Part shown: positions 41,857 to 51,344 of the stretch, piece by piece
Layout of the letters: every line of letters starts with the position of its first letter
Numbering within the stretch: the first letter of the stretch is position 1
Assembly (NCBI RefSeq): GCF_900128945.1
Contig: NZ_FQUD01000002.1
Span: forward strand, 834,371 to 898,370
Reading direction: 5' to 3'
Length of the DNA stretch: 64,000 nt
DNA from: Chryseobacterium sp. OV279
GTDB lineage: Bacteria > Bacteroidota > Bacteroidia > Flavobacteriales > Weeksellaceae
Position numbers and translations under genes: made by a program
Notes under the pieces: model-generated
Databases searched by the model: none
What the model was told of the DNA's origin: nothing
Seen by the model: the letters and a program-made list of their open reading frames with translations, nothing else

Positions 41857-42624
41857 TTAAATAAGATCTATTTTGCCTCTAAAAACCTGCTTTGCCGGAC
41901 CCTCCAACCAGATATTCTGAAAGGAATTTCCGTTTTTCTCAGCATGAACTTTAAGATCGCCTCCTAAAGTTTTAACTTTTACAGAGATTAGATTATGTTT
42001 TTGTAAAAAAGTTAAAGCAGAAGCTGTAACTCCTGTTCCACAACTGAAAGTTTCGTCCTCAACGCCTCGTTCATAGGTTCTTACAAAAATTTCATCATCA
42101 TTAAATTTTTCAACAAAATTCACATTGATACCTTTTTCCTTATATTTTTCTGAATTTCTGATGCCGTTTCCTTCTGCAAAAACATTGTAATTCACCAGAT
42201 CCTCTACATATCTTACATAATGAGGTGAGCCGGTATTCATCACCGTGTCTTCTCCGTCTGCAGAAATTGTATCCACATCAATCATCTTTAATTTAATGAT
42301 CCCGTTATGAATCTCCGCTTCATGTTCACCATCAGTAGCAATGAACTTACATTTATCCTCAAAAATATCCAGGAAGAAAGCAAAGGCCACAAGACATCTT
42401 CCTCCGTTTCCGCACATCGTACTTTCGCCGCCGTCCGAATTATAGTAGACCATTTTGAAATCATAGTCGCCTTCATTTTCCAGAAGGATAAGACCATCTG
42501 CCCCGATTCCGAAACGTCTGTCACATAGTTTTTCAATAAGATCTTTTTCTTTGGGAAACTGCAGGTCACGGTTGTCTACCATCACAAAATCATTTCCAGT
42601 TCCCTGATATTTATAAAATTCCAT
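41857..42624 (-). CDS. dapF: Diaminopimelate epimerase
   Basis: 255 residues from ATG 42624. It converts LL- to meso-diaminopimelate for peptidoglycan and lysine. The two catalytic Cys are in MCGNGGRC (Cys71) and FSCGTGVTASA (Cys195), and the N-terminus QGTGNDFVMVDNR is typical. A TTG-started extension is rejected because a TAATTTTG promoter box lies just upstream. It is probably cotranscribed with mltG. Confidence 0.97.
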   Translation of the reverse strand: MEFYKYQGTGNDFVMVDNRDLQFPKEKDLIEKLCDRRFGIGADGLILLENEGDYDFKMVYYNSDGGESTMCGNGGRCLVAFAFFLDIFEDKCKFIATDGEHEAEIHNGIIKLKMIDVDTISADGEDTVMNTGSPHYVRYVEDLVNYNVFAEGNGIRNSEKYKEKGINVNFVEKFNDDEIFVRTYERGVEDETFSCGTGVTASALTFLQKHNLISVKVKTLGGDLKVHAEKNGNSFQNIWLEGPAKQVFRGKIDLI

Positions 42625-42648
42625 ATTATTTAGTGTAAAATTAACGAG

Positions 42649-42656
42649 CAAAATTA
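42649..42656 (-). promoter_or_regulatory. Promoter -7 box for dapF-mltG
   Basis: TAATTTTG on the minus strand ends 24 bases before the dapF ATG at 42624. Confidence 0.5.
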
Positions 42657-42715
42657 ATATATTTAAAATGAAAAACGAACAGTGTTAGCTGTTCGTTTTC
42701 TTATTTATAATCGTT

Positions 42716-43381
42716 TTATCTAAATCCACCTCCGCTGGACTGCTGTCTCGTTGTACCACTGTTTTGCTGAGTGTTGTTCTGGGAGCTTGAGCTTCCTCTG
42801 AACCCGCCGGAAGATTCCGTTCTGGTGCTGTTCTGATTTTGGTTTTGGTTACTCGGTTGTGAGTTTCTGAAACCGCCACTGTTCTGGTTATTCTGGCTTC
42901 CCTGATTGTTCTGGTAAGTCCCGCCCGTTTGATTTCTGAAGCCTCCGTTGTTGCTTTGTGGTCTCTGGTTGTTGTTACCGTTATTGTAACTGCTGTTTGG
43001 ATTTCTGAATCCGTTTCCATTGCTGTTACTGTTTCCACTGCCTGTCGGCTGTCCTCTGAATCCGTTATTCGGTCTTTGGGAAGTTATATTGGAATTGGAT
43101 CTTCTTTCTACATAAACTTTTCTTCTGCTGTTCCCTGAATTATAGTAATAATAAGGAACACCACTATCATAATAATAATTGACGTCATTTCTGTAATAGT
43201 AGCCGTCATTTCCATAATAACCGCCGTTTCCGTAATAACCGGATGGAGCATAATAATTTCCGTTGTTATAATATGGGTCTCCGTAACCACCATTGTTTGC
43301 GTATCCGTCTGAATAAGCCAAACATGATGTCAGAGTACTAATAGCAACGATACTGAATGCTATTTTAAGTAAATTTTTCAT
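42716..43381 (-). CDS. Gly/Asn/Tyr-rich lipoprotein with GFR repeats
   Basis: 221 residues from ATG 43381. The signal peptide ends in TLTSC (Cys20). Residues 21-85 are Tyr/Gly/Asn-rich (GYYGNGGYYGNDGYYYRND). Residues 100-221 are Asn/Gln/Ser-rich with six GFR motifs (107, 124, 147, 170, 193 and 219), the middle four spaced 23 residues apart, and the chain ends exactly in GGGFR. The start overlaps the stop of pnuC by four bases (ATGA), so translation is coupled. It is probably an extended, surface-exposed low-complexity protein; the role is unknown. Confidence 0.8.
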   Translation of the reverse strand: MKNLLKIAFSIVAISTLTSCLAYSDGYANNGGYGDPYYNNGNYYAPSGYYGNGGYYGNDGYYYRNDVNYYYDSGVPYYYYNSGNSRRKVYVERRSNSNITSQRPNNGFRGQPTGSGNSNSNGNGFRNPNSSYNNGNNNQRPQSNNGGFRNQTGGTYQNNQGSQNNQNSGGFRNSQPSNQNQNQNSTRTESSGGFRGSSSSQNNTQQNSGTTRQQSSGGGFR

Positions 43382-44055
43382 GACTTTATTGTACTTTTTT
43401 CTTTTAAACTTTTTTTCCAATTGACGTATCCTAAGATCGCCATTATAGTAAATACCAAATATTGAACCGAAGTGATACCAAGCTCCTTAAAAATCATCAT
43501 TGGGATACAAATAAAATCTCCGATGATCCAGAAAATCCAGTTCTCAATGCGCTGTCTGGCCATAAACCACATCCCCACTAAAAAAATAGAAGTCGTGATC
43601 GCATCCAGCCAATTCGCCCAGTCAAGATGATACAGTCCTAAATTCGTACCCTGCATAGAAAACTGATTATCTATGTAAGGTTTGTAATAATAGATCAGTG
43701 TTACCAGTGCAAGACTTAATATAAAAAGAACGCCTGCGAACATTCTTTCTCTATTGGTAGCCCAGGAAACATCGACATGAACGTGGTCTTTAGAGTTTTT
43801 TGACCATAAGATCCATCCGTAAACGCTCATCGCCGTATAATACACATTGATCATACAGTCGCCAAGCAGCCCGAAATTAAATAGAATATAGACGTAGATC
43901 AGCGTGGAGACAATGCCTGTAGGGTAGACCCAAATATTCTTTTTAATTGAAAAATACACGCTCAAAATTCCGAAAACCGTACCAGAGGCTTCAAGCAGGA
44001 TTTGGGCAGCACTGTAGTTTTCATACGGCTTTACAAAAAGATCATATAAATTCAT
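43378..44055 (-). CDS. pnuC: Nicotinamide mononucleotide/riboside transporter
   Basis: 225 residues from ATG 44055. It is an inner-membrane facilitator for NAD precursors with about seven membrane segments. The family-type sequence starts EASGTVFGILSVYFSIKKNIWVYPTG, with MINVYYTAMSVYGWILW and the late WIIGDFICIPMMIFKELGITSVQYLVF. Its stop overlaps the next gene's start (ATGA). A TATTTTTG box five bases before its ATG suggests a near-leaderless transcript. Confidence 0.93.
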   Translation of the reverse strand: MNLYDLFVKPYENYSAAQILLEASGTVFGILSVYFSIKKNIWVYPTGIVSTLIYVYILFNFGLLGDCMINVYYTAMSVYGWILWSKNSKDHVHVDVSWATNRERMFAGVLFILSLALVTLIYYYKPYIDNQFSMQGTNLGLYHLDWANWLDAITTSIFLVGMWFMARQRIENWIFWIIGDFICIPMMIFKELGITSVQYLVFTIMAILGYVNWKKSLKEKSTIKS

Positions 44056-44060
44056 GCGAT

Positions 44061-44068
44061 CAAAAATA
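44061..44068 (-). promoter_or_regulatory. Promoter -7 box, near-leaderless, for pnuC
   Basis: TATTTTTG on the minus strand ends five bases before the ATG at 44055. A TTG-started longer frame would include this box and is therefore unlikely. Confidence 0.55.
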
Positions 44069-44221
44069 AACAAAAATTAACACTTTTGAAAATAAATTAA
44101 ATAATGTGTAAATCAGTTTTTTAAATACGTTTGTTTAAAATAAATCACGAAAGTTTATCAATAAACGTTAAGGTTTGTAAAATTTTTATATTTTCGTAAA
44201 TCTTTAATTAAATAAAAAAAC

Positions 44222-45763
44222 ATGTCTAAAATTTGGGTTAAGAAGCCAATGAGCGCTTATGAAGCTGATATCAAAAAGAGCCAGCTGAAACGCGTTCTGG
44301 GAAAATGGAGCCTTACTGCTATCGGAATCGGGGCAATCATTGGAGGAGGAATTTTTGTACTTACGGGAACGGGTGCTTATTATAATGCCGGGCCTGCACT
44401 GGCACTTTCATTTGTTATAGCGGGAATCGCCTGTGTATTTGCAGCATTATGTTATGCAGAATTTGCTTCCATTCTTCCTGTAGAAGGATCAGCTTATGCT
44501 TACGCTTATGGAACGGTAGGAGAAATCTTCGCCTGGATCATAGGATGGGGGCTGATACTGGAATACGCTATGGGATCTATGACCGTCGCCGTCTCCTGGT
44601 CGGGATATTTTGCGAAACTCCTCAAAATGTTCGGGCTGCATCTTCCGGCTTATCTTACCACAGATCCGCAGACTTATATTGCAGCTGGAAATTCAGGTTT
44701 CTCTATGAACTTACCTGCGTTTCTGATTGTTTTCCTTGTGATCTCGATCTTAGTAAGAGGGACAAAAGGGGCTGCTAAAGCGAACAACTTCATTGTAGTA
44801 CTTAAGGTTTCTGCTATTATTTTCGTAATTGTTGCAGGAGCTTTTATTATTTTCAATTCAGCTGATCCTTTTAAAAACTGGGTTCCATTCATTCCTGAGC
44901 CTACCACCATCACAGAAAATGGAGTCTCCCATTCTGCTTACGGTATTGCCGGAGTAGTAGCCGGAGCATCCGCTATTTTCTTTGCTTATGTAGGTTTCGA
45001 TGCCGTTTCCACTCAGGCAGGAGAAGCCATTAACCCTAAAAAAGACGTACCGTTTGCCATCATCGCTTCGCTGATCATCTGTACACTTTTATATATCCTT
45101 GTTTCTTTAGTGTTAACGGGAATGATGCATTACACAGATTTTAATCCGCTTGGGAAATATCCGGATGCTATTAAAGCTCCTGTGGCTTATGCATTTGATA
45201 TTGCAGGATACGCGTGGGCAGGATACATTATCACCATTGCTGCTACTGTAGGATTGATTTCAGTATTGATGGTAATGATCATGGGTCAGTCAAGAATTTT
45301 CTTAGGAATGTCTAAAGACGGATTGATTCCTGCTACTTTTTCAAAAGTAAACCCTAAAACAGGAGTTCCTACAAAAAACCTTCTTATTTTAGGCGTTGTG
45401 ATTGCTATTGTAGCTTCTCTTACTCCTATTAATGACCTTGCACACATGACCAGTTTCGGAACCCTGTTCGCGTTTACCATGGTGTGTGTAGCAGTTTGGG
45501 TACTGAGAGTAAAAGAACCTGCATTACAGAGAAACTTTAAAGTTCCGGCTTTACCGCTTATTGCCTGTTTAGGTATCGCGATCAACGTTTATCTGATATT
45601 TAACCTGAGCAAAGAAGCACAAATGTATTCTTTCGCATGGCTGATCATCGGATTCTTTGTATACTTCCTGTACAGTAAAAAACACTCTAAGCTTCAGAAC
45701 GGAGGCTACGGAGAAACTTTCAAAGCAGAACAGGAGCCTTTGGAAAAACATGATTTAGATTAA
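44222..45763 (+). CDS. APC-family amino acid permease
   Basis: 513 residues, with 12 or more membrane segments. It opens with KRVLGKWSLTAIGIGAIIGGGIFVLTG, the typical APC substrate/sodium-site helix, and resembles cationic amino-acid or YfnA-type permeases. The cytoplasmic ends are short. The upstream region holds TTTG and a TATATTTTCG that may be a promoter, but it is not a clear match. A hairpin terminator follows. The transported amino acid cannot be told from sequence. Confidence 0.93.
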   Translation: MSKIWVKKPMSAYEADIKKSQLKRVLGKWSLTAIGIGAIIGGGIFVLTGTGAYYNAGPALALSFVIAGIACVFAALCYAEFASILPVEGSAYAYAYGTVGEIFAWIIGWGLILEYAMGSMTVAVSWSGYFAKLLKMFGLHLPAYLTTDPQTYIAAGNSGFSMNLPAFLIVFLVISILVRGTKGAAKANNFIVVLKVSAIIFVIVAGAFIIFNSADPFKNWVPFIPEPTTITENGVSHSAYGIAGVVAGASAIFFAYVGFDAVSTQAGEAINPKKDVPFAIIASLIICTLLYILVSLVLTGMMHYTDFNPLGKYPDAIKAPVAYAFDIAGYAWAGYIITIAATVGLISVLMVMIMGQSRIFLGMSKDGLIPATFSKVNPKTGVPTKNLLILGVVIAIVASLTPINDLAHMTSFGTLFAFTMVCVAVWVLRVKEPALQRNFKVPALPLIACLGIAINVYLIFNLSKEAQMYSFAWLIIGFFVYFLYSKKHSKLQNGGYGETFKAEQEPLEKHDLD

Positions 45764-45775
45764 AAAACATACAAT

Positions 45776-45806
45776 CAAAATCCGCAGATTACTGCGGATT
45801 TTTTAT
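45776..45806 (+). terminator. Terminator after the amino acid permease
   Basis: AATCCGCAG pairs with CTGCGGATT around the loop ATTA, followed by a T-rich run. Confidence 0.88.
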
Positions 45807-45817
45807 TTTTGTCTTAT

Positions 45818-46831
45818 ATGAAAAAATTAATCCTCATTGTATTTTCCTTTCTGGGAATTTTTACATTTTCTCAACAGATAGAAAGTTTCGAGACGATTCT
45901 TAATGATAAAATAAGCATCCGTGCTCTTGAAGTTGATGGCGGAAAAGTCTGGTACAGCGGAACAGATTCTAAGTTCGGGTTTGTTGATCTGAAGAATGTC
46001 AAAAATCAGAAACAGATCAGATTATCTGAAAAGAAGCTTCAGTTCAGAACGCTGGCGCAGGATAAAAACTCTTTTTATGCAATTAATATTGAGAGTCCTG
46101 CTTATTTTTTTAAGATTGATAAAGAAAGTTTAAAATCGGAAACTGTGTTTACAGATACGGCGAAAACTGCTTTTTATGATGCTCTGCATTTTGTGAATGA
46201 TAAACTGGCTTATACCTTCAGTGATGCCGATAAAGATAATATGCTCAAGCTGGCTGTCTACAGAGATGGTCAATGGGGTATGTTCAAAAACAAGGTACAG
46301 CTGAATAGTGGTGAAGCCGCATTTGCAGCAAGCAATACCAATATCGCTTCCACAAAAAAATATCTGTGGGTTGCCACAGGAGGGAAATCATCACGGATTT
46401 TAAGATTAAATTTTAAAACGGAAAAAATTGAAACATTCAATACGCCTTTTATCCAGGGAGAATATTCTCAGGGAATGTATTCAATAGATTTTTATGATGA
46501 CAGATTTGGCGTTGCAGTAGGTGGAGACTATACCAAACAGGACGCCAATATCAATAATATTGCTACAACGAATGATGGTGGTGAAAGCTGGCAGATTCAG
46601 GCATCCGGACAAAATGCAGGCTACACGACCTGTGTGAAAATCAAGCCCGGTTCCAAGGGTAAAGAGATGATTTCAGTGGGAGATCAACACATTAGCTATT
46701 CTTCTGATTTCGGGAAAACATGGAAGAAAATTTCTGATGAAAAAGGATTCTTTGTTTGCAGTTGGATCAATGTAAATACAGTTGTTTTTGCAGGAAAAGA
46801 CAGGATTTCTGTGATGAAATTGAAGTCTTAA
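45818..46831 (+). CDS. Secreted beta-propeller (BNR/YCF48-like) protein
   Basis: 337 residues from ATG 45818. It has a signal peptide (MKKLILIVFSFLGIFTFSQ). Several blade-like repeats end in W or F contexts, and the BNR box TTNDGGESWQ and a second SSDFGKTWKK (S-x-D-x-G-x-x-W) are clear. Such proteins are often annotated as oxidoreductases or glycosyl hydrolases, without experimental support. Function unknown. It lies between a permease and hemN. Confidence 0.85.
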   Translation: MKKLILIVFSFLGIFTFSQQIESFETILNDKISIRALEVDGGKVWYSGTDSKFGFVDLKNVKNQKQIRLSEKKLQFRTLAQDKNSFYAINIESPAYFFKIDKESLKSETVFTDTAKTAFYDALHFVNDKLAYTFSDADKDNMLKLAVYRDGQWGMFKNKVQLNSGEAAFAASNTNIASTKKYLWVATGGKSSRILRLNFKTEKIETFNTPFIQGEYSQGMYSIDFYDDRFGVAVGGDYTKQDANINNIATTNDGGESWQIQASGQNAGYTTCVKIKPGSKGKEMISVGDQHISYSSDFGKTWKKISDEKGFFVCSWINVNTVVFAGKDRISVMKLKS

Positions 46832-46975
46832 CGGAAGAATAATGACTGTATCAGAATTGTAAATCTTACGTATAGAATTTATCATTCTTGGAGAAATTCC
46901 AGTAACCACCGTATTTAGACTCATTATAAAATACGGCCTAATATATTTCATGGTTTAAAATTCATAACTAATGGT

Positions 46976-46983
46976 TAATTTTG
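46976..46983 (+). promoter_or_regulatory. Promoter -7 box for hemN
   Basis: TAATTTTG fits TAnnTTTG, 57 bases upstream of the hemN start at 47041. Confidence 0.5.
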
Positions 46984-47040
46984 CAGGATGAAACTGGTGT
47001 AGTCCCAATTTCATGATTCGATAATATTTTAAATTTTGAA

Positions 47041-48399
47041 ATGAATTCTTTAATAGATAAGTATAATATTCCCGGACCACGTTACACGTCTTATCCCACT
47101 GTTCCTTACTGGGACGAGTCAACATTTTCGCCCGAAAAGTGGAGGGATACGGTGATCAGGTCTTTTCATGAGAGCAATGCAGAGGAGGGAATTTCTATTT
47201 ATATTCACCTGCCTTTCTGCGAGGCATTGTGTACGTTCTGTGCCTGTCACAAGCGTATTACAAAACAGCACAGCGTTGAAATTCCATATCTGGAAAGCGT
47301 TTTAAAAGAGTGGAAACTCTATCTGGAGCTTTTTGAAGAAAAACCGAAACTGAAAGAACTTCACCTCGGAGGAGGTACGCCTACATTTTTCTCACCTAAA
47401 AACTTAAAAACCTTATTGGAAGGGATTTTTGAAACGGTGGAAATTGCAGAACATCCCGAGTTTTCTTTTGAAGGACATCCGAATAATACTACACGAGACC
47501 ATCTTCAGACCTTATATGACCTTGGATTCAGAAGAGTGAGTTTTGGAGTTCAGGATTATGATCCTAAAGTTCAGAAAGCCATCAACAGAATTCAGCCGTT
47601 TGAAAATGTGAAAAATGTAACGGAATGGGCCAAGGAAATCGGGTACAGCGGAATCAGTCATGATCTGGTATTCGGGCTTCCACATCAGTCCTGGGAGGCG
47701 ATGGAGCATACGATCAGAAAAACGATGGAGCTGAAGCCGGATAGATTGGCGTTCTATTCCTATGCACACGTTCCGTGGGTAAAAGGAGTGGGGCAGAGAG
47801 GTTTTGATGAAAACGACCTTCCAAGCGGTGAAGAAAAACGCCGTTTATATGAAGACGGGAAAAAACTACTTCAGGATTTAGGATATATTGAAGTAGGAAT
47901 GGACCATTTTTCTCTGGAACACGATGATCTGTATCAATCTCTTATTCAGAAAAAACTGCACAGGAACTTTATGGGCTATACTTCAAGCAATACCCAATTG
48001 ATGGTTGGTCTTGGAATGTCTGCCATCTCAGATTCCTGGTATGCTTTTGCCCAGAATGTGAAAACCGTAGAAGAATATCAGAAGATGGTGGAAGAAGGTC
48101 AGATTCCGGTAGTGAAAGGTCATATTCTTGATGAAGAAGATCTTACTGTGAGAAGACATATTCTGAATCTGATGTGTCAGCTGGAAACTACCTTTACAGA
48201 TAAAAATTCGTTCCCTGAACTGGAGAATGCATTTGAAATGCTGGAGGAAATGGAGAAGGATGAATTGGTGGAAATCTACGATAACCAGATTAAGATTACA
48301 GAAAAAGGAAGAGCATTTACGAGAAACGTCGCGATGGTATTTGACCTCAGAATGATGAGAAATAAACCTGAAACGAGAATTTTCTCTATGACGATATAG
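47041..48399 (+). CDS. hemN: Oxygen-independent coproporphyrinogen III oxidase (radical SAM)
   Basis: 452 residues. It decarboxylates coproporphyrinogen III in heme synthesis without oxygen. The N-terminal KYNIPGPRYTSYPTVPYW is typical of true HemN rather than HemW. The radical-SAM cluster is C-x3-C-x2-C (Cys60, 64, 67) followed by Cys69. The gene is followed after nine bases by a membrane protein, which may be cotranscribed. A TAATTTTG box lies upstream. Confidence 0.95.
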   Translation: MNSLIDKYNIPGPRYTSYPTVPYWDESTFSPEKWRDTVIRSFHESNAEEGISIYIHLPFCEALCTFCACHKRITKQHSVEIPYLESVLKEWKLYLELFEEKPKLKELHLGGGTPTFFSPKNLKTLLEGIFETVEIAEHPEFSFEGHPNNTTRDHLQTLYDLGFRRVSFGVQDYDPKVQKAINRIQPFENVKNVTEWAKEIGYSGISHDLVFGLPHQSWEAMEHTIRKTMELKPDRLAFYSYAHVPWVKGVGQRGFDENDLPSGEEKRRLYEDGKKLLQDLGYIEVGMDHFSLEHDDLYQSLIQKKLHRNFMGYTSSNTQLMVGLGMSAISDSWYAFAQNVKTVEEYQKMVEEGQIPVVKGHILDEEDLTVRRHILNLMCQLETTFTDKNSFPELENAFEMLEEMEKDELVEIYDNQIKITEKGRAFTRNVAMVFDLRMMRNKPETRIFSMTI

Positions 48400-48408
48400 A
48401 AATAGAAT

Positions 48409-49614
48409 ATGAACCGGAAGTTTCTGATTGTTTTTCTATATGTATACACCCTGGCCTTCAGTGTCATCAAGACCATAAGACTTCCTAACGAATGGTCTGA
48501 GGCTCATTGGCTGATGGATTACCGGTTCGGATTTATAAAAAGGGGACTGGCCGGAGAAATTTTCGGGTTCTTTTTTGAGAAAAGCCTACTTCATATTCAG
48601 ATCTTATCTGCAGGCATCTTATTGCTTCTCTATACGGCATTAATCATTATTTCCGTCCGTAATACCCTGCAGAAATACAGCATCAGGAAGGTTTTGTTCT
48701 ATCTGGTCTTTTTTCTTTCACAGTATGTTGTACTCTCAGCACATCTTATTGGGTATCTTGATCATGTGATCTTCCTTCTGACTATACTGGCGGTTTATTT
48801 GATCAGAAATAAAAAAGTTTTTCTGGCTTCGCTGCTAGCTGTATTTGCGGTAGTAATCCATGAGATATCATTTTTTCTGATGGTTCCTGTCTGCCTTTTT
48901 GCGCTTCTGGTCTATGAAACGTCTGGTAAAAAGTTGATTTTTTCATCAGAACTGTTTAAAAAAGCAGGTCTGTTCCTTTTGTTGCCCGTAGTGGCTACGC
49001 TTTCCGTATCTTTTTATCAGGAATTGTATGGCAAAGAAAATGATCAGCTTATCCTGCATTATCTGGAGAATACAGGTTTTATAAGCCGAAAAGTTGCGGT
49101 GATGATTTCTTCTGCTTACACAGAAAGTTTTGGGACTTATCTCAAGGAGCAGAGTCCATTCTTTATAGAAAGGATGTTTCTGTCTAAAAATACGGTTAAA
49201 TTCGGGCTTCCCATCTTGTTTATGATCTACCTTGCAATCAGGGAATTCAGAAAAGTCAATAAATATATTCTTATGCTTCTTGCGGCTGTTTCTTTATTTC
49301 CGCTTCTGCTTCACGCCATAGCATGGGATACGTTCAGGATATGGGCATTTCCTTTTATGATCCTTTTTCTGGGATTTTGGGTGTTAAGCAACAGGTTTTC
49401 CGATGTGGAAATTTCGGATGAACGGCTTTCGTGGTTTGAAATTTTAATCTTTGTGATTTCAGTTGTGCTTGTAGGCTTTTTTCAGAATACTCTTTTTGAA
49501 AATGAAATAGAAAGGTTATCGAAGCTTGAAAGAGTTGTTTTGCTGATTCCTGTATTTTTAGCAACAGGCTTTCTTTATTTTAAAAAAGCCCCAATAAAGA
49601 ATATTGAGGCTTAG
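48409..49614 (+). CDS. Polytopic membrane protein of unknown function
   Basis: 401 residues with about ten hydrophobic segments. Near the N-terminus the sequence WLMDYRFGFIKRGLAGEIFGF recurs, as I recall, in a group of uncharacterised bacterial polytopic proteins that resemble GT-C or EpsG-like membrane proteins. It sits nine bases after hemN. No function is assigned. Confidence 0.75.
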   Translation: MNRKFLIVFLYVYTLAFSVIKTIRLPNEWSEAHWLMDYRFGFIKRGLAGEIFGFFFEKSLLHIQILSAGILLLLYTALIIISVRNTLQKYSIRKVLFYLVFFLSQYVVLSAHLIGYLDHVIFLLTILAVYLIRNKKVFLASLLAVFAVVIHEISFFLMVPVCLFALLVYETSGKKLIFSSELFKKAGLFLLLPVVATLSVSFYQELYGKENDQLILHYLENTGFISRKVAVMISSAYTESFGTYLKEQSPFFIERMFLSKNTVKFGLPILFMIYLAIREFRKVNKYILMLLAAVSLFPLLLHAIAWDTFRIWAFPFMILFLGFWVLSNRFSDVEISDERLSWFEILIFVISVVLVGFFQNTLFENEIERLSKLERVVLLIPVFLATGFLYFKKAPIKNIEA

Positions 49615-49755
49615 AATTTTTGTTTAATTGAGAATAAAGAGTCTAGAACCAAGCTGTAAGACATCAGACGCTGAATTTATTAACTTAATTATACGAACTA
49701 GCAACCAGCAACTGACAACATTCTCAAACTTAAGAACTCTCAACCCAAAATCATA
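49615..49755. repeat. Modular heptad cassette downstream of a membrane protein gene
   Basis: An AGAATAAAGA fragment and two AGACATC-type heptads (49659-49672) come first. The GCTGAATTTATTAACTTAAT segment follows, then three CNNGCAA heptads (CTAGCAA at 49698, then CCAGCAA and CTGACAA) and a CTCAAAC stretch. The cassette is close to the reverse complement of 18768-18830. Confidence 0.82.
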
Positions 49756-51126
49756 CTATTTAATCATCAGTTTCTGGCTATAAGACTTCATATCTCCCGA
49801 TTTTATCATCAGATAATAAGCTCCCGGAGGAATTCCTGTAATATCAATACTGCCGTCATTTTCAATTTTCGCTTTCTCTAAAACTATTTTTCCTTCTATA
49901 CTGGTCAGGTCTACGGTGCTGTTCTTGTCTGTAAGTCCTTCAATGAATACTTTTTCAGAAGCCGGGTTAGGATGGATGCTTATAGGATTAAATTCAGAAG
50001 TTTCGCCTGTTCCCAAGGTTCCGGTGGTGATTTTAAATATTTTTCCGCTGGTCACTGCTGCTACAAACAGTTCTTTCTGGGAATTCTGCCCGAACGTAGA
50101 GAAATTATTTCCTGCGCTGGCCGGACTCCATACTATAGAATTATCCGCATTCAGGATTCCGATCTGGGCAGAACAGTAATCGGCAAAGAAATATTTACCC
50201 TGAAGTGCAGGATACTGAGTTCCTCTGTACACATAGCCCCCGGTGATAGAGCATCTGCCTCCTGAATGATTGTACACTGCTATAGGGAAGGTCATTGTGC
50301 TCATGGCTGCACATCCTGCGGTATTATACGCATTGTTACCTTCATAACAGCGCCATCCGTAATTGATTCCTGCCTGTGTGATAGGCATTCTGTTAATTTC
50401 TTCAATTTGTCCCTGGCCTACATCAGCGATCATGACATTTCCAGTGGTTGTATCAAATGAAAATTTCCATGCATTTCTAAGTCCGTAAGACCAGATTTCA
50501 TCAGCTCCGGTTACTAGAGTCCCTGCAAAAGGATTTCCTGGTGGGATATTATACGGTCCTGTGGCATTGACATCTATTCTTAACATTTTTCCCAGAAGTG
50601 AATTGATATTTTGAGAATTGTTGCCGGGATCTCCGCCACTTCCGCCATCTCCTGTTACTACCCAAAGATTCCCGTCGGGTGCAAAATGAATACTTCCGCC
50701 ATTATGGTTGTCAAAAGGTTTTGGAATATTCAGAAGAATTTTTTCAGTGGTAGGATCGCCCAGATCCGGGTTTGTAGGGTTGACAGAATATCTCGCTACG
50801 ATAATATTTCCTGCGGTGTTGTTGTAATACACAAAGAAATACCCGTTGGTTGCATATTGGGGATGAAACGCAAGACCCAGAAGGCCCCGCTCTCCGCCAT
50901 AAAGAACTTTGGAACTGATGTTCATAAAATCAGCGCTGTTGATCGTTCCGTTGGGTTGGATGATCTTGATGATTCCGTCCTGCTGTACGACGAACAGGCG
51001 GGTGTCATTGGCATTCGTAATCTCAACGGGACTGGTAAGCCCGGACGCAAATTCCACTAAATTAATGCTCTGGGCATTAACGATTAAAGAAGAAAAGATG
51101 CAAAAGGTAAAAAATAGTTTTTTCAT
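49756..51126 (-). CDS. PQQ-type sugar (sorbosone/glucose) dehydrogenase with T9SS domain
   Basis: 456 residues with a signal peptide (ends NAQ). The beta-propeller of the soluble glucose/sorbosone dehydrogenase family is recognised by GLLGLAFHPQYATNGYFFVYY, DNHNGGSIHFAPDGNLWVVTGDGG, and EIWSYGLRNAWKFSFD, segments that bind PQQ and calcium. The final ~75 residues (HPNPASEKVFIEG ... PPGAYYLMIKSG) form a type IX secretion sorting domain, so it is exported to the surface or medium. The substrate sugar is unknown. Confidence 0.92.
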   Translation of the reverse strand: MKKLFFTFCIFSSLIVNAQSINLVEFASGLTSPVEITNANDTRLFVVQQDGIIKIIQPNGTINSADFMNISSKVLYGGERGLLGLAFHPQYATNGYFFVYYNNTAGNIIVARYSVNPTNPDLGDPTTEKILLNIPKPFDNHNGGSIHFAPDGNLWVVTGDGGSGGDPGNNSQNINSLLGKMLRIDVNATGPYNIPPGNPFAGTLVTGADEIWSYGLRNAWKFSFDTTTGNVMIADVGQGQIEEINRMPITQAGINYGWRCYEGNNAYNTAGCAAMSTMTFPIAVYNHSGGRCSITGGYVYRGTQYPALQGKYFFADYCSAQIGILNADNSIVWSPASAGNNFSTFGQNSQKELFVAAVTSGKIFKITTGTLGTGETSEFNPISIHPNPASEKVFIEGLTDKNSTVDLTSIEGKIVLEKAKIENDGSIDITGIPPGAYYLMIKSGDMKSYSQKLMIK

Positions 51127-51307
51127 AATATTTTGATATTTAGTGTATTGATTAATGAATGAAAATTTTATACCAATCGGAATTTGAAAATTTCATTACG
51201 ATAAGGAAGAAAAATTATTAAATCTTAAATAGAAATTAAAACCCCGATATATCTGAAAATAAACCATTTCTGCTGTTAAAAAATTCATAAAATAATAATA
51301 AAATCAT

Positions 51308-51315
51308 TATATTTG
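51308..51315 (+). promoter_or_regulatory. Promoter -7 box for secDF
   Basis: TATATTTG fits TAnnTTTG, 29 bases before the start codon at 51345. Confidence 0.55.
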
Positions 51316-51344
51316 CCGACTTAATTTAACGTAGTTATAACAAA

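Noticed and set aside
42625..42651. Longer dapF from a TTG codon
   Set aside because: The extension overlaps the likely promoter TAATTTTG, and DapF starts at MEFYKYQGTGND.
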